This document shows positions 1-11,788 of a DNA stretch of 64,000 nucleotides, in pieces; within the stretch, counting starts at the first letter, position 1; each line of letters begins with the position of its first letter. The translations under genes were made by a program, and so were the position numbers. The stretch covers positions 14,778,501 to 14,842,500 of the forward strand of contig CM076944.1 in the NCBI GenBank assembly GCA_039566865.1. Direction: 5' to 3'. Under the pieces are notes generated by a model, which did no database searches, was not told where the DNA came from, and saw only the letters and a list, made by a program, of their open reading frames with translations. Origin of the DNA: Aurelia coerulea. Taxonomy: Eukaryota > Cnidaria > Scyphozoa > Semaeostomeae > Ulmaridae.

Positions 1-185
1 GAACGCACGCATTGTTTGTATTCAGGAACATTTTTGTGAAATGCGCATGTGCACAGCTAGTGAGCTGAACTCAAACCGATCTTAGAATGTTCATGTGAGG
101 AGCCGGGCAAATTAGGAGACACAACCAAACTTCAAACCGATCTGAAACTCAAATCGGTCTGAGTTTTCTCATGTGAGGGTAGTCT
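1..185. repeat. Inverted and direct AAACCGATCT motifs, probable DNA-element end
   Basis: The first 185 bases hold several copies of TCAAACCGATCT or its complement, with CTCATGTGAGG repeated at two places. Such short inverted motifs are typical of the subterminal part of a MITE. The left side is cut off by the window, so no TSD can be tested and no family is named. Confidence 0.3.
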
Positions 186-3100
186 AAGTGGTAAATCAAT
201 GCAGAATGATTATTCAAATGTGATAATGTGTTTTCCTCCTTGAAGCAATGACTTTGAAACTTTCTGTCTCAAATTCTGTTTTTGAATGTAATTTTGCCAG
301 CTCCTGGGCTTCATCAATTACATTGTTGGCTTACAGAGGTTCACCTCCTAACTTCAGTACTTTTTCATAGAAAGATCCAAATCAGAGAGTAAAACGTATA
401 GAATTGGTTTGTTTCCAAATGTATTTACCATAAAGCAGACAGTAAAGATTGGGAAGACTGCTCCAGATGAGAATTTTGTTATTTCTAATATAGCAATTTG
501 CAGTGAGGTTATTCTTGGGTCTCTGGAAGCTGTCTTTACCAGGCAGTGGCAGATTTAGGGGGCAAGTGGGGGCAACTGCCCCCTCATGATAAAAGTTCAG
601 CTTGGCACCCCTTTTTGGTGAGAAAGCGCCCCTCGTCCTGACTCAAATGCACAATTTTCTAACTGTTTCGATTTAAATATGGCGGAAACGTATAAATCAA
701 GGTGATATTTGATAGTAAATCAAAAAATTATCTTTCAAAAGCATCCAACAATTTTTGCACGCCTTCAAACTCACTTTCTGTTATATTTTTGGTGCCCTCT
801 TTGCATTGACCCCCCTTCAATTTCGAGCTGGATCGACCCCTGTTACCAGGGCGGTAGAAAAGTTTTCGGATTTGGGGGAACTGTTCTTAAAACAATGGAG
901 AACAATACATATAGTTAATGCTTGTGACACAGCATCATTGTTTTCAAAATTATTGGGGGGTCTTCAGCCCCCTGCCCCTGCTTCCTACAGGCCTGGTCAT
1001 TGCTAATAACTGATAGAAGCATACAGTATGTCAAATTTGTGCAAAAAACCTTTCCATCCTGGCATAAGCCATGTAAAACCTCGGACACTATCTAATTTTT
1101 CCTCAAAATTTTCAGAACCTAAAAATGTACAAAATTTAAATATTTTTAAAATATTGAAATATTTGGCATTTCATCTTCAGACTTCAGCATAATTTGCATA
1201 AAACTTTTGACAAGAGCCCCTCCTTTATTTGCTGCCTCCTCCTAACCCTTGTTATAAATTAATGCCTGCTCTGTGCAAGTGCAAAAGAAATCGCAAATAC
1301 TGTATGACAAAATCACAAAATTAGGAGCAATTTACCTCTTCTAGTGATTCATGATTTTGAAGGTGTTGCATAAATTCTCCTTTGCCTCTGCATGTTTGTG
1401 AGCACCAAATGCAAATAATGGGCTGTTGAACTTTTAATGTAAAGATCGTCGCAAGTCTGTTTGTTCTTCATAGTGTTCATTTCCGCACGTATTGAAATTT
1501 TCAGCAGCTTTACATTCACAAATCTCGTCAAAATGCTATTTTCCTCCCTCCAAAAATAAACATAATGTCGTCATTCAGTTTTCCCGCCAAAATTTGTCGC
1601 CTGACCCAGCGCTTCGTGGTCCATGTTCGACGTCGAGGGAAGTGATCTAAGTGATATTAACTCCTGGAAATAACCACAAAACATGCCTGACTCTCATCTA
1701 TATTGAAAAATCTGTCTTTAACTTCGTTCTGTGGCAAATCAAATTCTGAATCATTCGATTTGAAGTCCGTTTCCCCTGCTGAATGACTTAGGCCCTTTCT
1801 GGCAAGAAGTCAAACGATGCCTTGGCAGGTGGCAGCACCACTGCACCTGAACAAATAATCCATCTTAGGAAAAAATGCCACAAAAAAGAATCTCCGATGA
1901 TACTGTATAATCTAAGCAATAATTTGAAGACTGCTTTTTGCGTTGGTGAGAGCCTTGAGCATCATCTTTGGCCTTTTACTCTTCGTTCGTTTGAATGCAT
2001 TGTGTGTCATGAGGCGTAGTAAGCCGTCAGGGAAACCCCCGCTTCGCAGCTTTGATTTTGGGCGAACCGCTGCAGATATCAAAAATATATCTGGTAAGAT
2101 TCAAGAAAAAGTCCTGTTCATCACAAAAAAGTTCGAAACCCCATCAAATTCGCTGAAAAAGGACTGCATCACGTGCTTCGAAAGGATAGTGGTTTTGGGC
2201 ATTTTTCCACAGCTCCGTTTGTTTACTTTTGAAGAAAAACGCTGACGCCCGCACTTTCCATTGTTATTTCTAGCGATCTGATTGGCCAAGGAGGATCATA
2301 ACAAATTCACTGATTGGATAAAAACAAAATTCTCCTATCCTTTACCATTTTTCATCATCTAGAAGAGAAAAGAGGAAGAAAGACAATCAAGTCCTGCCCT
2401 TAAAAACCCACTTTTGACATAGCCAACTTTTCTCACTTAATTAGCCCATTACATTATAGTCCTTACAAAAAATTCAGAGTCTGAGTTTCTTGTAAAATGG
2501 TTCCTTAGATGTAGGACTTTACCGCATAGCTGTCCATGTTTTCTGGTAGATACTACTGCAGTAGTCATCTAGACCCTAACACTACTTGCCCAGGTGCACT
2601 AGCCAAGGATCTTTCATATGAATGTTTCAAAGAGAAATTTTTTATAAAAACTCAGCTCTCAGATTAATACCAAATTAAGACATACTTGCTTAGCATGTTA
2701 CCTGGAAGATACTCTGTATTTCTGCCATTTACACAGTCACAAGGAAGTCCACACCATAGACATGGGCAAGTAAAGCTCAGTCAGTAAGTAATATATAGCC
2801 TATCTATGGTTTGTATACTTCTTTTTTGTTTAATACCATAGTCAGTATCCAGAAAGATTTTTACTAAATGTACTTGCAACACCATTGGTTGAAGGAAACA
2901 CTGGACTGTGCCCAGCCTTAGCTTGTAAACAACATGCTCTGGCAATGGCCTAGCCTGGTCTAGCTGGCAATGGACCATTGTGGTGGCCTAAGCGCATATG
3001 GCTAGGCCCTACGCATTGTTGAGACCACTGTTCTTGCATCTAAAGAAATTAATTATCCTGTTTGAACGCAATATTTCCGAAAGATGACAACAAAACATTT

Positions 3101-3830
3101 TCCATCCTCATTCTGTTACAAACAAAGGAATAGAGTTTCGTGATGAGGCATGGTCTTGATTTTCAACAAATCTTTGTTGAACTGGTGGTATTTTTAGTCC
3201 AGTGTTTTTATCAAAATTTCACCAAAGATCGGCAAATAACTATCTAGCAAGGTATAGTGGCACAGATAGTCTAATCGTCAAGAAATTATACAATCAGTAT
3301 GTTGAAGTTTCAAGTAAAATAAACGGTAAGATATTTGAGAGTTGTTTGATTCTCTGATCGTCCGATACTTTAGACCTGGAAAAGCTAGCACCATGTCGCT
3401 CAGTGAAGAGTAACGTGCATATTCGAAGGTGGAGCAATCAAACGCAATATTTGCAAAACAACTCACCAACACCGCCATTTTGACCACATGTTGAGCTCCG
3501 TCTCAAGAGAAAATGGTGATGAGGCATGGTCCTGTTTTCTAGAAAATTAGATTTTCATATTCTGGTAATTTCCACGAATTTAGGCACACATCCCGTTGAT
3601 ACAAAAAGTGATTTCCAGCCACTGATGTTCATGAAAAGTCTTCTTCTTCACCTTCGTGGCACGTCAAAAGTCGTTGAAAATAAAATGTCACATGTGGTTT
3701 GGAAGATCGGAAACGGATGAAGAGCGATCGGGGCAAATAACCGCTACCCCTAAGTTCTAGGCCCGTAGCCGCGCTCCAAAACATTCTCTTGCAGTGCAGA
3801 CGCAAAGTGGCGCATGGTCAGCGGTTACAC
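186..3830. other. Long stretch without recognisable genes
   Basis: Apart from the hAT-like end at 545-1000, I see no coding sequence with family resemblance here. Short ORFs around 1822-2289 and 3278-3720 look like chance frames: they are short, overlap on both strands and show no known motif. A short direct repeat (GATGAGGCATGGTC) occurs near 3142 and 3519, suggesting old repeat debris. An intron or undetected host exon cannot be excluded. Confidence 0.35.
545..1000. mobile_element. hAT-like transposon remnant
   Basis: The left edge begins CAGTGGCAGATTTAGGGGG, which resembles the CAGTGG-type terminal repeats of many animal hAT elements. Near 960-998 a C-rich segment (CAGCCCCCTGCCCCTG) looks like a diverged inverted counterpart. 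I could not find a convincing 8-bp TSD, so the right boundary is approximate and the class is a guess. Confidence 0.35.
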
Positions 3831-3849
3831 ATTCCTACGTCTTGCTAAC

Positions 3850-5010
3850 ATAGCCTTAAAGATGGCTTTTGACATTGTCACTAAATTAAGAAAAAAACTT
3901 GGTTGTTGTGGAGTTGCAGGTAAGGATTTGAGTTGTTTTAAATATTATAATCGCAAATAATTTTGAAGGTTAACGGACACATTTCCAGCATTGAATCAAT
4001 TAAATGCCGGTACCCAAAGGTTCTTCTTGCCTTGGACCTTTTCTATTCCTAATGCATATTAATGATCTTCCATTCTCATTAAAATACAGGGAGCTTGACA
4101 TTTATACAGATGACACCAGCATTTCCTACTCGTGGGACTCTATTACTAATATCAACGATGCCGTTAATGAAGATTTAGATCGCCTTAAGAACTGGTAAAA
4201 GAGTAACAGGTTTTCGCTAAATGTAAGTAAAACACAGAGCATGCTAACTGTAGCAGTAATTGACTTAAAAGGATCAGCCAGCCCGATAAATTGAAGAAGA
4301 GGCAGTCTACATTGTTAAACAAGCGACATACTTGGGCGATCATCATCTTGATCAGCACTTGCTCTGGGATGAGCAAATATCAAAGTTCTAATATCAGAAA
4401 TTGCTCAAAAAGGTCTTAGAAAATAATCTATGGGGTGAGTAAAACAAAATTTATTGACGTTCGAAAGCCTGCATCTCAAGCTCAGCGCGTGTAGCAGCTT
4501 TACATTGCTTATTTCAGCACTTTTTGGTGACCGCAAAAACATCCTAACAAGAGTTTATCCTCATCCTCACTCAAGCTTGGCTTCAACAACTATGCATTCA
4601 TCTATCTAGATAAACAGAATCCACAAGAGGGCACTTCGTAGGTTGTACAATGACTTCAGTTCAAGTTTCAAAGAACTTCTGGACAAATCAGGCCAAAAAC
4701 CAGTCCATTTACAAAATCTTCAAAAATTACTCATGGAGGTTTTCAAGTCCCTCCATCAAATAAAACCTGCATTTATGTGGGAATTATTTGAGAGGAAGCA
4801 AACGAATTACAACCTACGCAATAAGGATCTCCTGCAGATACCAAGATTCCAAACGATAACTTATGGGGCAAATTCTATAACATACAGAGGCAGCTACCTT
4901 TGGAATAGCATACCTGATGTGGTAAAGAGATGTGACAGTGTCCTCTCTTTCAAACGAAAAATCAGAGAATGGAATGTAAATACATGTACCTGCAGAGTTT
5001 GTAAATAGAT
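3850..5010 (+). pseudogene. LINE reverse transcriptase remnant (D1)
   Basis: This is a decayed reverse-transcriptase region of non-LTR type. Reading with frameshifts, 3850-3945 resembles the AFDTVDH block, 4000-4198 carries SSCLGPFLFLMHINDLP followed by YTDDTS (a variant of the FADD/YADD catalytic block), and 4643-5008 is an open C-terminal segment ending in a Cys cluster (TCTCRVC). The first half resembles the family seen at 9340-10346 and the last part resembles the family at 58775-61020, so two abutting fragments are possible rather than one copy. It is 5' truncated, with stops and frameshifts throughout, and cannot encode an active enzyme. The 3' end runs into an ATT microsatellite, as is usual for CR1-like LINE tails. 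Confidence 0.75.
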
Positions 5011-5130
5011 ATGTAAAGAGTTGAATTGTAATTAAGTTGCTTTTGTATATTTATGTAGATAGTTGGTATTAATTAGTGCACATCTTTTGATGTGCACTAT
5101 AGACGTATTTTACCAACTTTAAACAAATGG

Positions 5131-5162
<32 letters not shown>

Positions 5163-5176
5163 CATTATTATTATTA
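5131..5176. repeat. (ATT)n microsatellite
   Basis: An uninterrupted ATT run with one ATC lies directly after the LINE 3' UTR, matching the microsatellite tails typical of CR1/L2-type LINEs. Confidence 0.9.
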
Positions 5177-5210
5177 AAACAAAACCACCATCAAAAATAA
5201 CAGAAAAAAG

Positions 5211-5333
5211 TATATGAAAAACAAAACTGTTAAAAGCAAAACGTTTCGATTATAAAATCTTCATCAGTTCAACTTGAACTGATGAAGATTTTATAATCGA
5301 AACGTTTTGCTTTTAACAGTTTTGTTTTTCATA

Positions 5334-5335
<2 letters not shown>
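5211..5335. repeat. Perfect palindrome, 62-bp arms, 1-nt centre
   Basis: Positions 5211-5272 and 5274-5335 are exact reverse complements around a single base at 5273. Each arm carries CTGATGA followed 13 bases later by GAAAC (5279-5303 on plus; mirrored 5243-5267), the spacing and words of a hammerhead ribozyme core. Between them GATT and AATC can pair as a stem II with an extra A. I could not find a convincing stem I partner, so ribozyme activity is unproven. A diverged single arm with the same upstream context occurs at 54306-54420. A perfect inverted duplication of this length implies either recent origin or gene-conversion-like maintenance. Confidence 0.85.

Positions 5336-5402
<67 letters not shown>
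5331..5402. repeat. (ATT)n microsatellite
   Basis: A second long ATT tract starts right at the right edge of the palindrome. The poly-tyrosine ORF seen across it is an artefact of the repeat. Confidence 0.95.
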
Positions 5403-5403
<1 letters not shown>

Positions 5404-5810
5404 TTCTCTCCTATATCAACCAAACAAATTTCAATGCTGTTTTTGAAATAAAAACATACACCTTTTTTGGCTTTTTTTCCAAGCTAGAAAGGAAATTATA
5501 ACCTGCTGTACTTATTTATCAAGGAGCTTTCACTATCAAGTTCAACTTCATTTGTCTTTAGTAACTGTCTTGCTGTTTACCGAGCCTGAAGAGTTGGGAT
5601 ATCTTAATCATGCTGGATTTCCGCATTTGCATCACTTGCTCAACTTTCTACAATATTAAACACAACTACACAACTATGTATCTATTGCGACCTTTTGCTG
5701 AATTTGCTGCTCCTCGCTTCTCGTGCTGGGTACCAGAAGAAACCTATCATACAGAATCACTAGTATCACACAGAAGAAACATTTGACGAGGCCGCTAAGC
5801 AAATCAGTTA

Positions 5811-6308
5811 GACCCCGTTTATACGGTAGCGGATCAAAAGTGTTGCGGATCAAAGTGTTACGGATCACCCTCCCGTCTACACGGTAGCGGATCAAAACTG
5901 TATCGGATCACGGTCTCGTCTACACGGTAGCGGATCAGCGGTCACCATAGAAATAGGGCGAGGTCACATTCAAGATTTTCTCGGATTTTCAGTGATTTCC
6001 TTTCAACGTCAAAATTTCAAAACAAAGTGCAATCATGATTAAACCTCGTTTGTATGGAAAATACCCTCGTAATGAATCCGAATCAAAATTGATGCGGATC
6101 ACTTGCGTTTACACGGCGCAGAGCAAGAGTGATCCCATACAAAACTGATCCGACACAAAACGAGTTCGCTTTCATAGCAGGATCAAAATTGATGCGGATA
6201 GCGGAGCAGAAGTGTATCGGATCACTTCGAGCTCGTGTAAACGGGAGGCTGATCCGCAACACTTGTTGTATCGGATCAAAAGTGATCCGCTACCGTGTAA
6301 ACGGGGTC
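5811..6308. mobile_element. PIF/Harbinger-like MITE, TTA TSD
   Basis: The termini are inverted: GACCCCGTTTATACGG at the left and CCGTGTAAACGGGGTC at the right, flanked on both sides by TTA (5808-5810 and 6309-6311). A 3-bp TWA duplication is the hallmark of PIF/Harbinger elements. Internally the words GCGGATCAAAA and TACACGGTAGCGGATC recur several times in both orientations, giving a multi-copy subterminal pattern. No transposase is present, so the 498-bp element is non-autonomous. Confidence 0.75.
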
Positions 6309-6339
6309 TTAATCTTTTCCGGGAACTTTCCATTGAATG

Positions 6340-6580
6340 ACTTTTCAAAAGAGGATCCGGGAACTTTTCGTTGAATATGAATAGAAACCATTGAATATGA
6401 ATTGTTTTCCTTGAATGTAAATAATATCCTTCAGTGTGCATCAATTTTCGTTGAATATGAATAACGACCCTTGAATATGAAGTTTTTTCTTTAAATACGA
6501 ATTACATATGATATTGAACGTGAACAACATTTTGTCTTGAATATGAATGATTTTGTTGAATGTGCATGAATGTTCTTGCT
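6340..6580. repeat. Degenerate TTGAATATGAAT minisatellite
   Basis: The word TTGAATATGAA or close variants recurs roughly every 20-30 bases about ten times. The copies are diverged and irregularly spaced. No coding potential is evident. Confidence 0.65.
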
Positions 6581-6806
6581 TGAATATTGCTACAAATGAT
6601 CAACCATAATCCTCCGCTAAACTATTCCATATTCTATATCATTGGTCCCAAGAATGCTGCAGTGTTTCTGCCAAGAAGGAATTTTGAAGACTTTTCCCTT
6701 CTTAGCTCATATCTTTCTCTTGTGTTTTGGTTAACCATTGCTCAATTGTTGGGAGAAGTTCATTCAAGTTGACTTGTTGCATGAAATTCAACTACCTCTC
6801 CTCCTA

Positions 6807-7589
6807 CCGGGTGTTCCAAAAAACATGTGTGTCGTTTGAGTGCCTACTGTGAAGGAGCCATGAATCCAATTTTCCCTTTCTTCAGATTTGTGCATGGAAG
6901 AGACTTCAACTTACAGTTTGATACCACGTTTAAGTAAATCTGACAAGTAGTTGCTGATTTATGAAGCAAGAAACTAGAAAGCCAAAATTACTGGTTGCTT
7001 CAAAACCAGAGGATTTAATATTCTCCATCACTGTCAAAATGGAAGAAATTGAACGAAAAATGTACGTATCCCGGTTTTCTACGGTCCATGGGTAAAACAA
7101 GTAGTCATAAATTAACTTTTTTGATAAAAAAGAAGAAAACATATCGAGGACTGCTAGAAACGGTTATTATTTTCAGCACAATTGCTGCAGGCCATGGTAT
7201 GCATGAGTCAATTATCTTGCTTCTCAAAAGTCCGCTTAAACAAACAATATTGCGGTCCAAAAGCTTCATGGTACAATTTATTAAGCCACTTGGCCATTCA
7301 ATACTCCAAAATGTGTTTTCTGGTAAACATGTAAAATTAAGGTAGATTTGATGCTAAAGTTCAAGCTATAAGGCTAAGTACAGAGATAAAATCCTCTGGT
7401 TTTGAGGCAACCAGTAATTTTGACTCTCTTTTTCAATAAATCAGCAACTACTTGTCCGATAAACTCAAAATTGGTAACAAATTCTATGTTAAAGTCTGTT
7501 CTATTCACGAATCCAAAAAAGGGACATTGGATGCATGGCTCCTTTACAGTAACCCCTCAAACGGCGCACATGTTTCATGAGACACCCAG
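6807..7589. mobile_element. Mariner-like MITE, CCGGGTG termini, TA TSD
   Basis: The left end CCGGGTGTTCCAAAAAAC and right end GTTTCATGAGACACCCAG are imperfect inverted repeats, flanked by TA at 6805-6806 and 7590-7591. TA duplication with A/T-rich inner termini is characteristic of Tc1/mariner elements. The inverted similarity continues inward for about 200 bp, including the motif AAACCAGAGGATTT near 7007 and its complement near 7389. No transposase ORF is present. Confidence 0.75.
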
Positions 7590-7591
7590 TA

Positions 7592-8818
7592 GATGTTTGA
7601 AAGGGGGTCCCAATTTGCTATCTGCAAAATTTCCTCATTACTGTATTTTCCTTCGATGCTATGAACAATGATGAATTTTGCTAAATTACGTTTGAAATAC
7701 AGAAAGACAGTAGCATAGGATTAGAAAGTTTCGAATTACTGCATTACCTGTAATAAATTGGTTGCCATTGCCATTTCACCGCAAGTAATATCCGCACCAA
7801 ACGTCTTACATATCCTTCTGAATGGTAAATTGCCGACCTAAAAGAAGAACAAACACTTCGTTCGATCGTACAATAATACAGATCCTTCAGCCTCAATCAA
7901 GGGTGGTAATATCCTATCAGGATAGTGGTTCTAGGTACCCTAAATATGCATGCTTCACATGTACAAGACGGGGATGGAACTGCTTGCTGATTTCTGTAAT
8001 CACAAGTCCAAATGTTGATCGTTTTAGACACAGAATGAGCATAGTTAACTACAGCAGTGTGCCACGTGTGCCATCAATTTAGCTCCATAAGGATTTTATT
8101 TCATGCAACTCTTTGAAAACTATTCCGGAAACTTATATATTTCTCTTTTAGATGTGATATTCCAGGGTGCTAAGTATGTAATGTGTGCAAACTCTTGTGC
8201 GCAGTTTGAAGCATAAATGCACTTCCTCCAACTCATAATGGGTAACTTGAAGCTAGAAGTGCATAGCTAGATTCACCCTAATCCAAATACCAATCATAAA
8301 TATCCAAATGTTTCAAATGTATTAGCTGGCTTTTGAGTTTGGTTTGTCATCTTGTCAGAATCTTCTTTGTAAAAGGTAGACAGTAATTAGTAGATGCAGA
8401 TATAGCTGTCAAAACTGGGTTTTTTCCTTGAACTTTGAGCCAGCTTTGTCCCCAACAAAGGTGGCGACTTTTTTTTGCTTTCAGTGAGTTTGGCGTTTTT
8501 CCCGTACGACATTAGACAATTAACCAATTAGCAAGGCTTGTCTTCAAAACTGGTAGTTTTTGTGTTGTTAGCCCTGGCTTTCTCCTGCTCAATAGCCAGA
8601 AAAAGCTGAAATCGCATTGATTCAAAAAAAATGTTGCTTATCCATGGGCGAACCGATGTTGCGAAATGTTTTCAAAGTATATTGGCTTTCTGGTAACTAT
8701 AAATACCAGGGTGCTTTTATATATTTTCATTTACAACGATAACCCTTCAGTAGCAAATAACAAATATAAACTTACAAGTCTCAAACTAAAAATATAAACA
8801 TAATAGAAAAGTAAACCT
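7592..8818. other. Non-coding stretch, nothing recognised
   Basis: I see no domain-like ORF, tandem repeat or clear inverted repeat pair here. The ORF at 7822-8082 has no recognisable motif. The right end merges into the 3' tail of the LINE fragment starting at about 8820. Confidence 0.3.
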
Positions 8819-8819
8819 G

Positions 8820-9335
8820 ATCTTCCAGGCAGTCGTTCTTGAGGGGGCTGGAATCAATTACCAAGGCTCGTCAAATGCCTTTTTAGATTTATTTTAAACA
8901 GGTGTAGCGATGACAGTTTCTGATATTAACTGGAATATCATTCCAAGCCTTAATGCCAGAGTAATGGTAAATTCAAGGTTTGCCTGGGAATGTGGAGATG
9001 TCTATCATTCCTCGTATTATAATTTGATATAGAACATCTCAGTTGGAACATATTCCAAAGGCTCGCAGGGCATAGCTTGTTTACAATATTATATACCATA
9101 ACAGAGCGATCAAAACGAACAAGATTCACAAAGGTTTGCCATTTTCTAGGCCATGGGTCCTTAAATCTTGCACGCTCTGTAATTGACAGGGCTCTGTTAT
9201 GGAAAAGTTGAAGTGCTTGAAATTCGGAAGAAGAGATGCTGCCCCATACTACGCTTCCGTAGCGTAGGTAACTCTCAAAGAGAGCGTGATAAACATCACA
9301 TAACTTTGATTGGGGGAATGATTGGTACGTAAATA
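8820..9335 (-). pseudogene. LINE RT C-terminal fragment (family E)
   Basis: The minus strand from about 9335 down to 8950 encodes a typical C-terminal reverse-transcriptase tail: YHALFESYLRYGSVVWG, LQLFHNRALS and a following YNTRNDRHLHIP segment match the thumb and post-RT region of CR1-like LINEs. The frame decays towards its 3' end at 8820-8950, where a weak continuation (AWNDIPVNIR-like) is visible. It abuts, head to head, the plus-strand fragment at 9340. It is 5' truncated and inactive. Confidence 0.7.
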
Positions 9336-9339
9336 TTGA

Positions 9340-10346
9340 CAGAGGGAAATACACCGCCATGATTTTCATTGACCTAAAGAAAGCCTTGATACAGTCGACC
9401 ATCAAGTCAAGTTCTTCTGAATAAGGTTCTTGCCTCGGACCGCTTCTATTTTTGATTCACATTAATGACCTACCTTTTGCATTAAAGAAGGCAAAAGCTA
9501 CAATAAATGCGGTTGATACAGCAATTTCGTTCTCTTCAGATAATACTGAAGAGATTGATGCTGTTTTTTTTTCAATGCTGAACTTGCCTGTCGTGAGCAA
9601 TGGTTACAGGGTAGCACGCTTTCCTTGAATGTTGTCATGACACAGGCCATGATCATAGGATCGTCGCAAAAATTGAGGAAGATTGATACACCAACGGTAC
9701 CGATTCCTCATTTTCGAGTAAATGGAATGATATCGATCTTGTAAAGGAAATTAAATATCTTGGTCTCATGATTGATGTTAATCTAAAATGGGAGAGCACT
9801 GTTACATGAACACAAAAGAAGATCTCTAGAGCTATAGGCCTTTTGAAATATGCAAAACACCACGCGCAAGAGGTTACATTAAGGGATATGTATCTTAGTA
9901 TTGTTCAACCACATTTCAGTTATTGTTGCTCTGTTTGGGGATGTTGCGGTACATCTAAATTGAAAACCTTACAGAAACTATAGAGCAGAGCTGCTAGAAT
10001 AGTTACAAGTAGCCCTATAGACACTTCAGCTGCTCCTCTATCGCAGCGGCTTGGCTGGCCGTCAATTGATAAACTGATTCATCGAGAAACACGTACAATG
10101 GTACATAGATCCTTAATTGAACTCGCACCTGAAAACCTAGGTAATATTCTCTCCAGATTGTCTGATGTTCATAGCAGGGTTTTACGCAATACCAAATGCA
10201 ATCTTGCTGTACCAAAAATGAGAACAGCTTATGGCCAAAAATTATTTGCGTTTCGTGGAGCCGACACACGAAATAAACTCGACTCGGAAATGAAATTAGC
10301 CCCTTCGATTCAGTCATTCAAAACGAAACTAAAAGCTTCGAATTGA
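9340..10346 (+). pseudogene. LINE RT fragment (family F1)
   Basis: A degraded plus-strand reverse transcriptase begins near 9357 with MIFIDLKKA (the DLxKAFDTVDH block), then SCLGPLLFLIHINDLPF at about 9428-9480 (the GxPQGSxLGP block) and an eroded catalytic region. The segment 9900-10346 is the RT tail with HFSYCCSVWG-like and FRGADTRN words, closely resembling the minus-strand copy at 57735-58685. Multiple stops and frameshifts make it non-functional. The sequence after its stop was the target of the MITE beginning at 10383. Confidence 0.75.
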
Positions 10347-10382
10347 AGTGTTCTCAAGGTAAGGTTATCTGCATCGATAGTA

Positions 10383-11173
10383 CCGGGTGTCTCAACAAAA
10401 AGTACCCCCTTTTGACTGGAAATAGGAACGAAACAATAAAATATCATTGCTCCCCGAGTTCACAGCTAAATTTATCAATCTTCAACTTAGATGCACATAC
10501 CTTGCATCTAGAAATCGTCCACCAAATACCGGAGCTACGAGTTCGCAAAGTCAAAATTTACAGTGCATCCAAAACCAGAGGTTTTGAAAAAGGGCCTAGT
10601 CGTGATTTGTATCATGGACATTTTCCAAAGCACCAGTAAAAACTTTAACTGTCCGTTTTTTGCTTTGAAAAGAATAAAAGACGCATAGACACGGCCCTGA
10701 TTAAACGAATACAATAGAAATGGGGTAAGAACAATGAAGTCGTGCCACATCTCCAAAATGAGCGTGCATGTGCTGCTGTTCCTCTGCTTACAAAACAATT
10801 GGGATGGAATGCAATGCAAGGACCGATTCCTCAAAAGAAAAGTCACTTGAAGAACAACTGAAGCAATTCAAGGTATAAATCTTTTCAAAAATAAAAACTA
10901 AAAAGGTCAAAGTTGGAAATTCTTTTGCAAAATGCCTGCGTGGTGTCAAATCATGGCTAGGCCATTTCTCAAAACCTCTGGTTTCAGGTGCACTCCAAAT
11001 TTTGACCTTGTGGAGTCATATCTCCGGTGTTTGGTGGTTGATTTCAAAATGCAAGGTATGAGCATTTAAGTTGAAGATCGACAAATGTAGCTATGAACTA
11101 AAATAATCCCGAAATTCTATCGTTTTGTATCCTTGTTCGGTCAAAAGGGGGTACTTTTTATTCAGACACCCGG
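10383..11173. mobile_element. Mariner-like MITE, CCGGGTG termini, TA TSD
   Basis: Left end CCGGGTGTCTCAACAAAAAG and right end TTTTTATTCAGACACCCGG are inverted and flanked by TA (10381-10382; 11174-11175). The inverted match extends well inward (AGTACCCCCTTTTGAC and its complement). AAACCAGAGGTTTTG lies about 185 bp from the left end and CAAAACCTCTGGTTT about 190 bp from the right end. The 791-bp element has no transposase. Confidence 0.8.
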
Positions 11174-11213
11174 TAGTATCTTTATTTTTCTTCTTCACGT
11201 TTATTAAGCTATA

Positions 11214-11640
11214 CCGGGTGACCCAAAAAAGTGACCCAACGGAATTTGTCACAGAAAATTAAGTAAGTGGCCGATTGAAATGCTTCGAACGTTGTTCTGT
11301 CGCTAAAAGATTAGCCTATGCTTTGAGCATTTTTCGCAATTTTTTTCGGTCCGGTAAATTTCCAAAATTAAGGAATTCGAGGAAAAGGGCCTGTCTGAAA
11401 TCCTCTAAAAGTCGTCAAAAACAGGGGCTCGATTTACCGCCATTTCAACTCTTCAAAACAACGAGGAGCGTGTTTCATTTCAACCTGGGAATAGGAAACC
11501 CAGTCGGAAGTCTTCAGAGCAATTTTATAGTCCCTAGGTATTTAAAAATATTCTCAGGCAAAATGAAACACGCTCTTCGTTGTTTTGAAGATCTGAAATG
11601 GCTTTGATTTGATTCAAAGCCTCAACCAGTTCAGCCAGTG
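11214..11640. mobile_element. Partial CCGGGTG-type MITE with internal inverted repeat
   Basis: A further CCGGGTGACCCAAAAAAGTG terminus follows TA at 11212-11213, only 38 bp after the previous MITE. No matching right terminus is visible, so the element is truncated or its other end is lost. Inside, about 11443-11490 and 11558-11606 form an inverted repeat around GAGGAGCGTGTTTCAT. Confidence 0.5.
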
Positions 11641-11788
11641 GTGGCAGTGGTATCAGATGCTTAAAGAAAGATAAGTATTTTTACAAGAAACATTAACAAA
11701 ACAAGGGCAGATTTTGTAACAATAGAGCCTTTGGTTTGTTTACATATGACGCCATCTTGGTTGACTAGCCAATCAGAGAGCTGTTCCT

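Noticed and set aside
1943..2289. Possible small host gene with hydrophobic N-terminus
   Set aside because: Overlapping frames on both strands are equally open, no homologous motif is recognised and no splice or promoter evidence supports it.
5307..5501. Poly-tyrosine ORF
   Set aside because: It is a translation of the (ATT)n microsatellite.
8820..10346. Head-to-head LINE fragments as one twin-primed insertion
   Set aside because: The minus-strand and plus-strand pieces look like different RT families, so two independent fragments are more likely; the same applies to 54724-56215.
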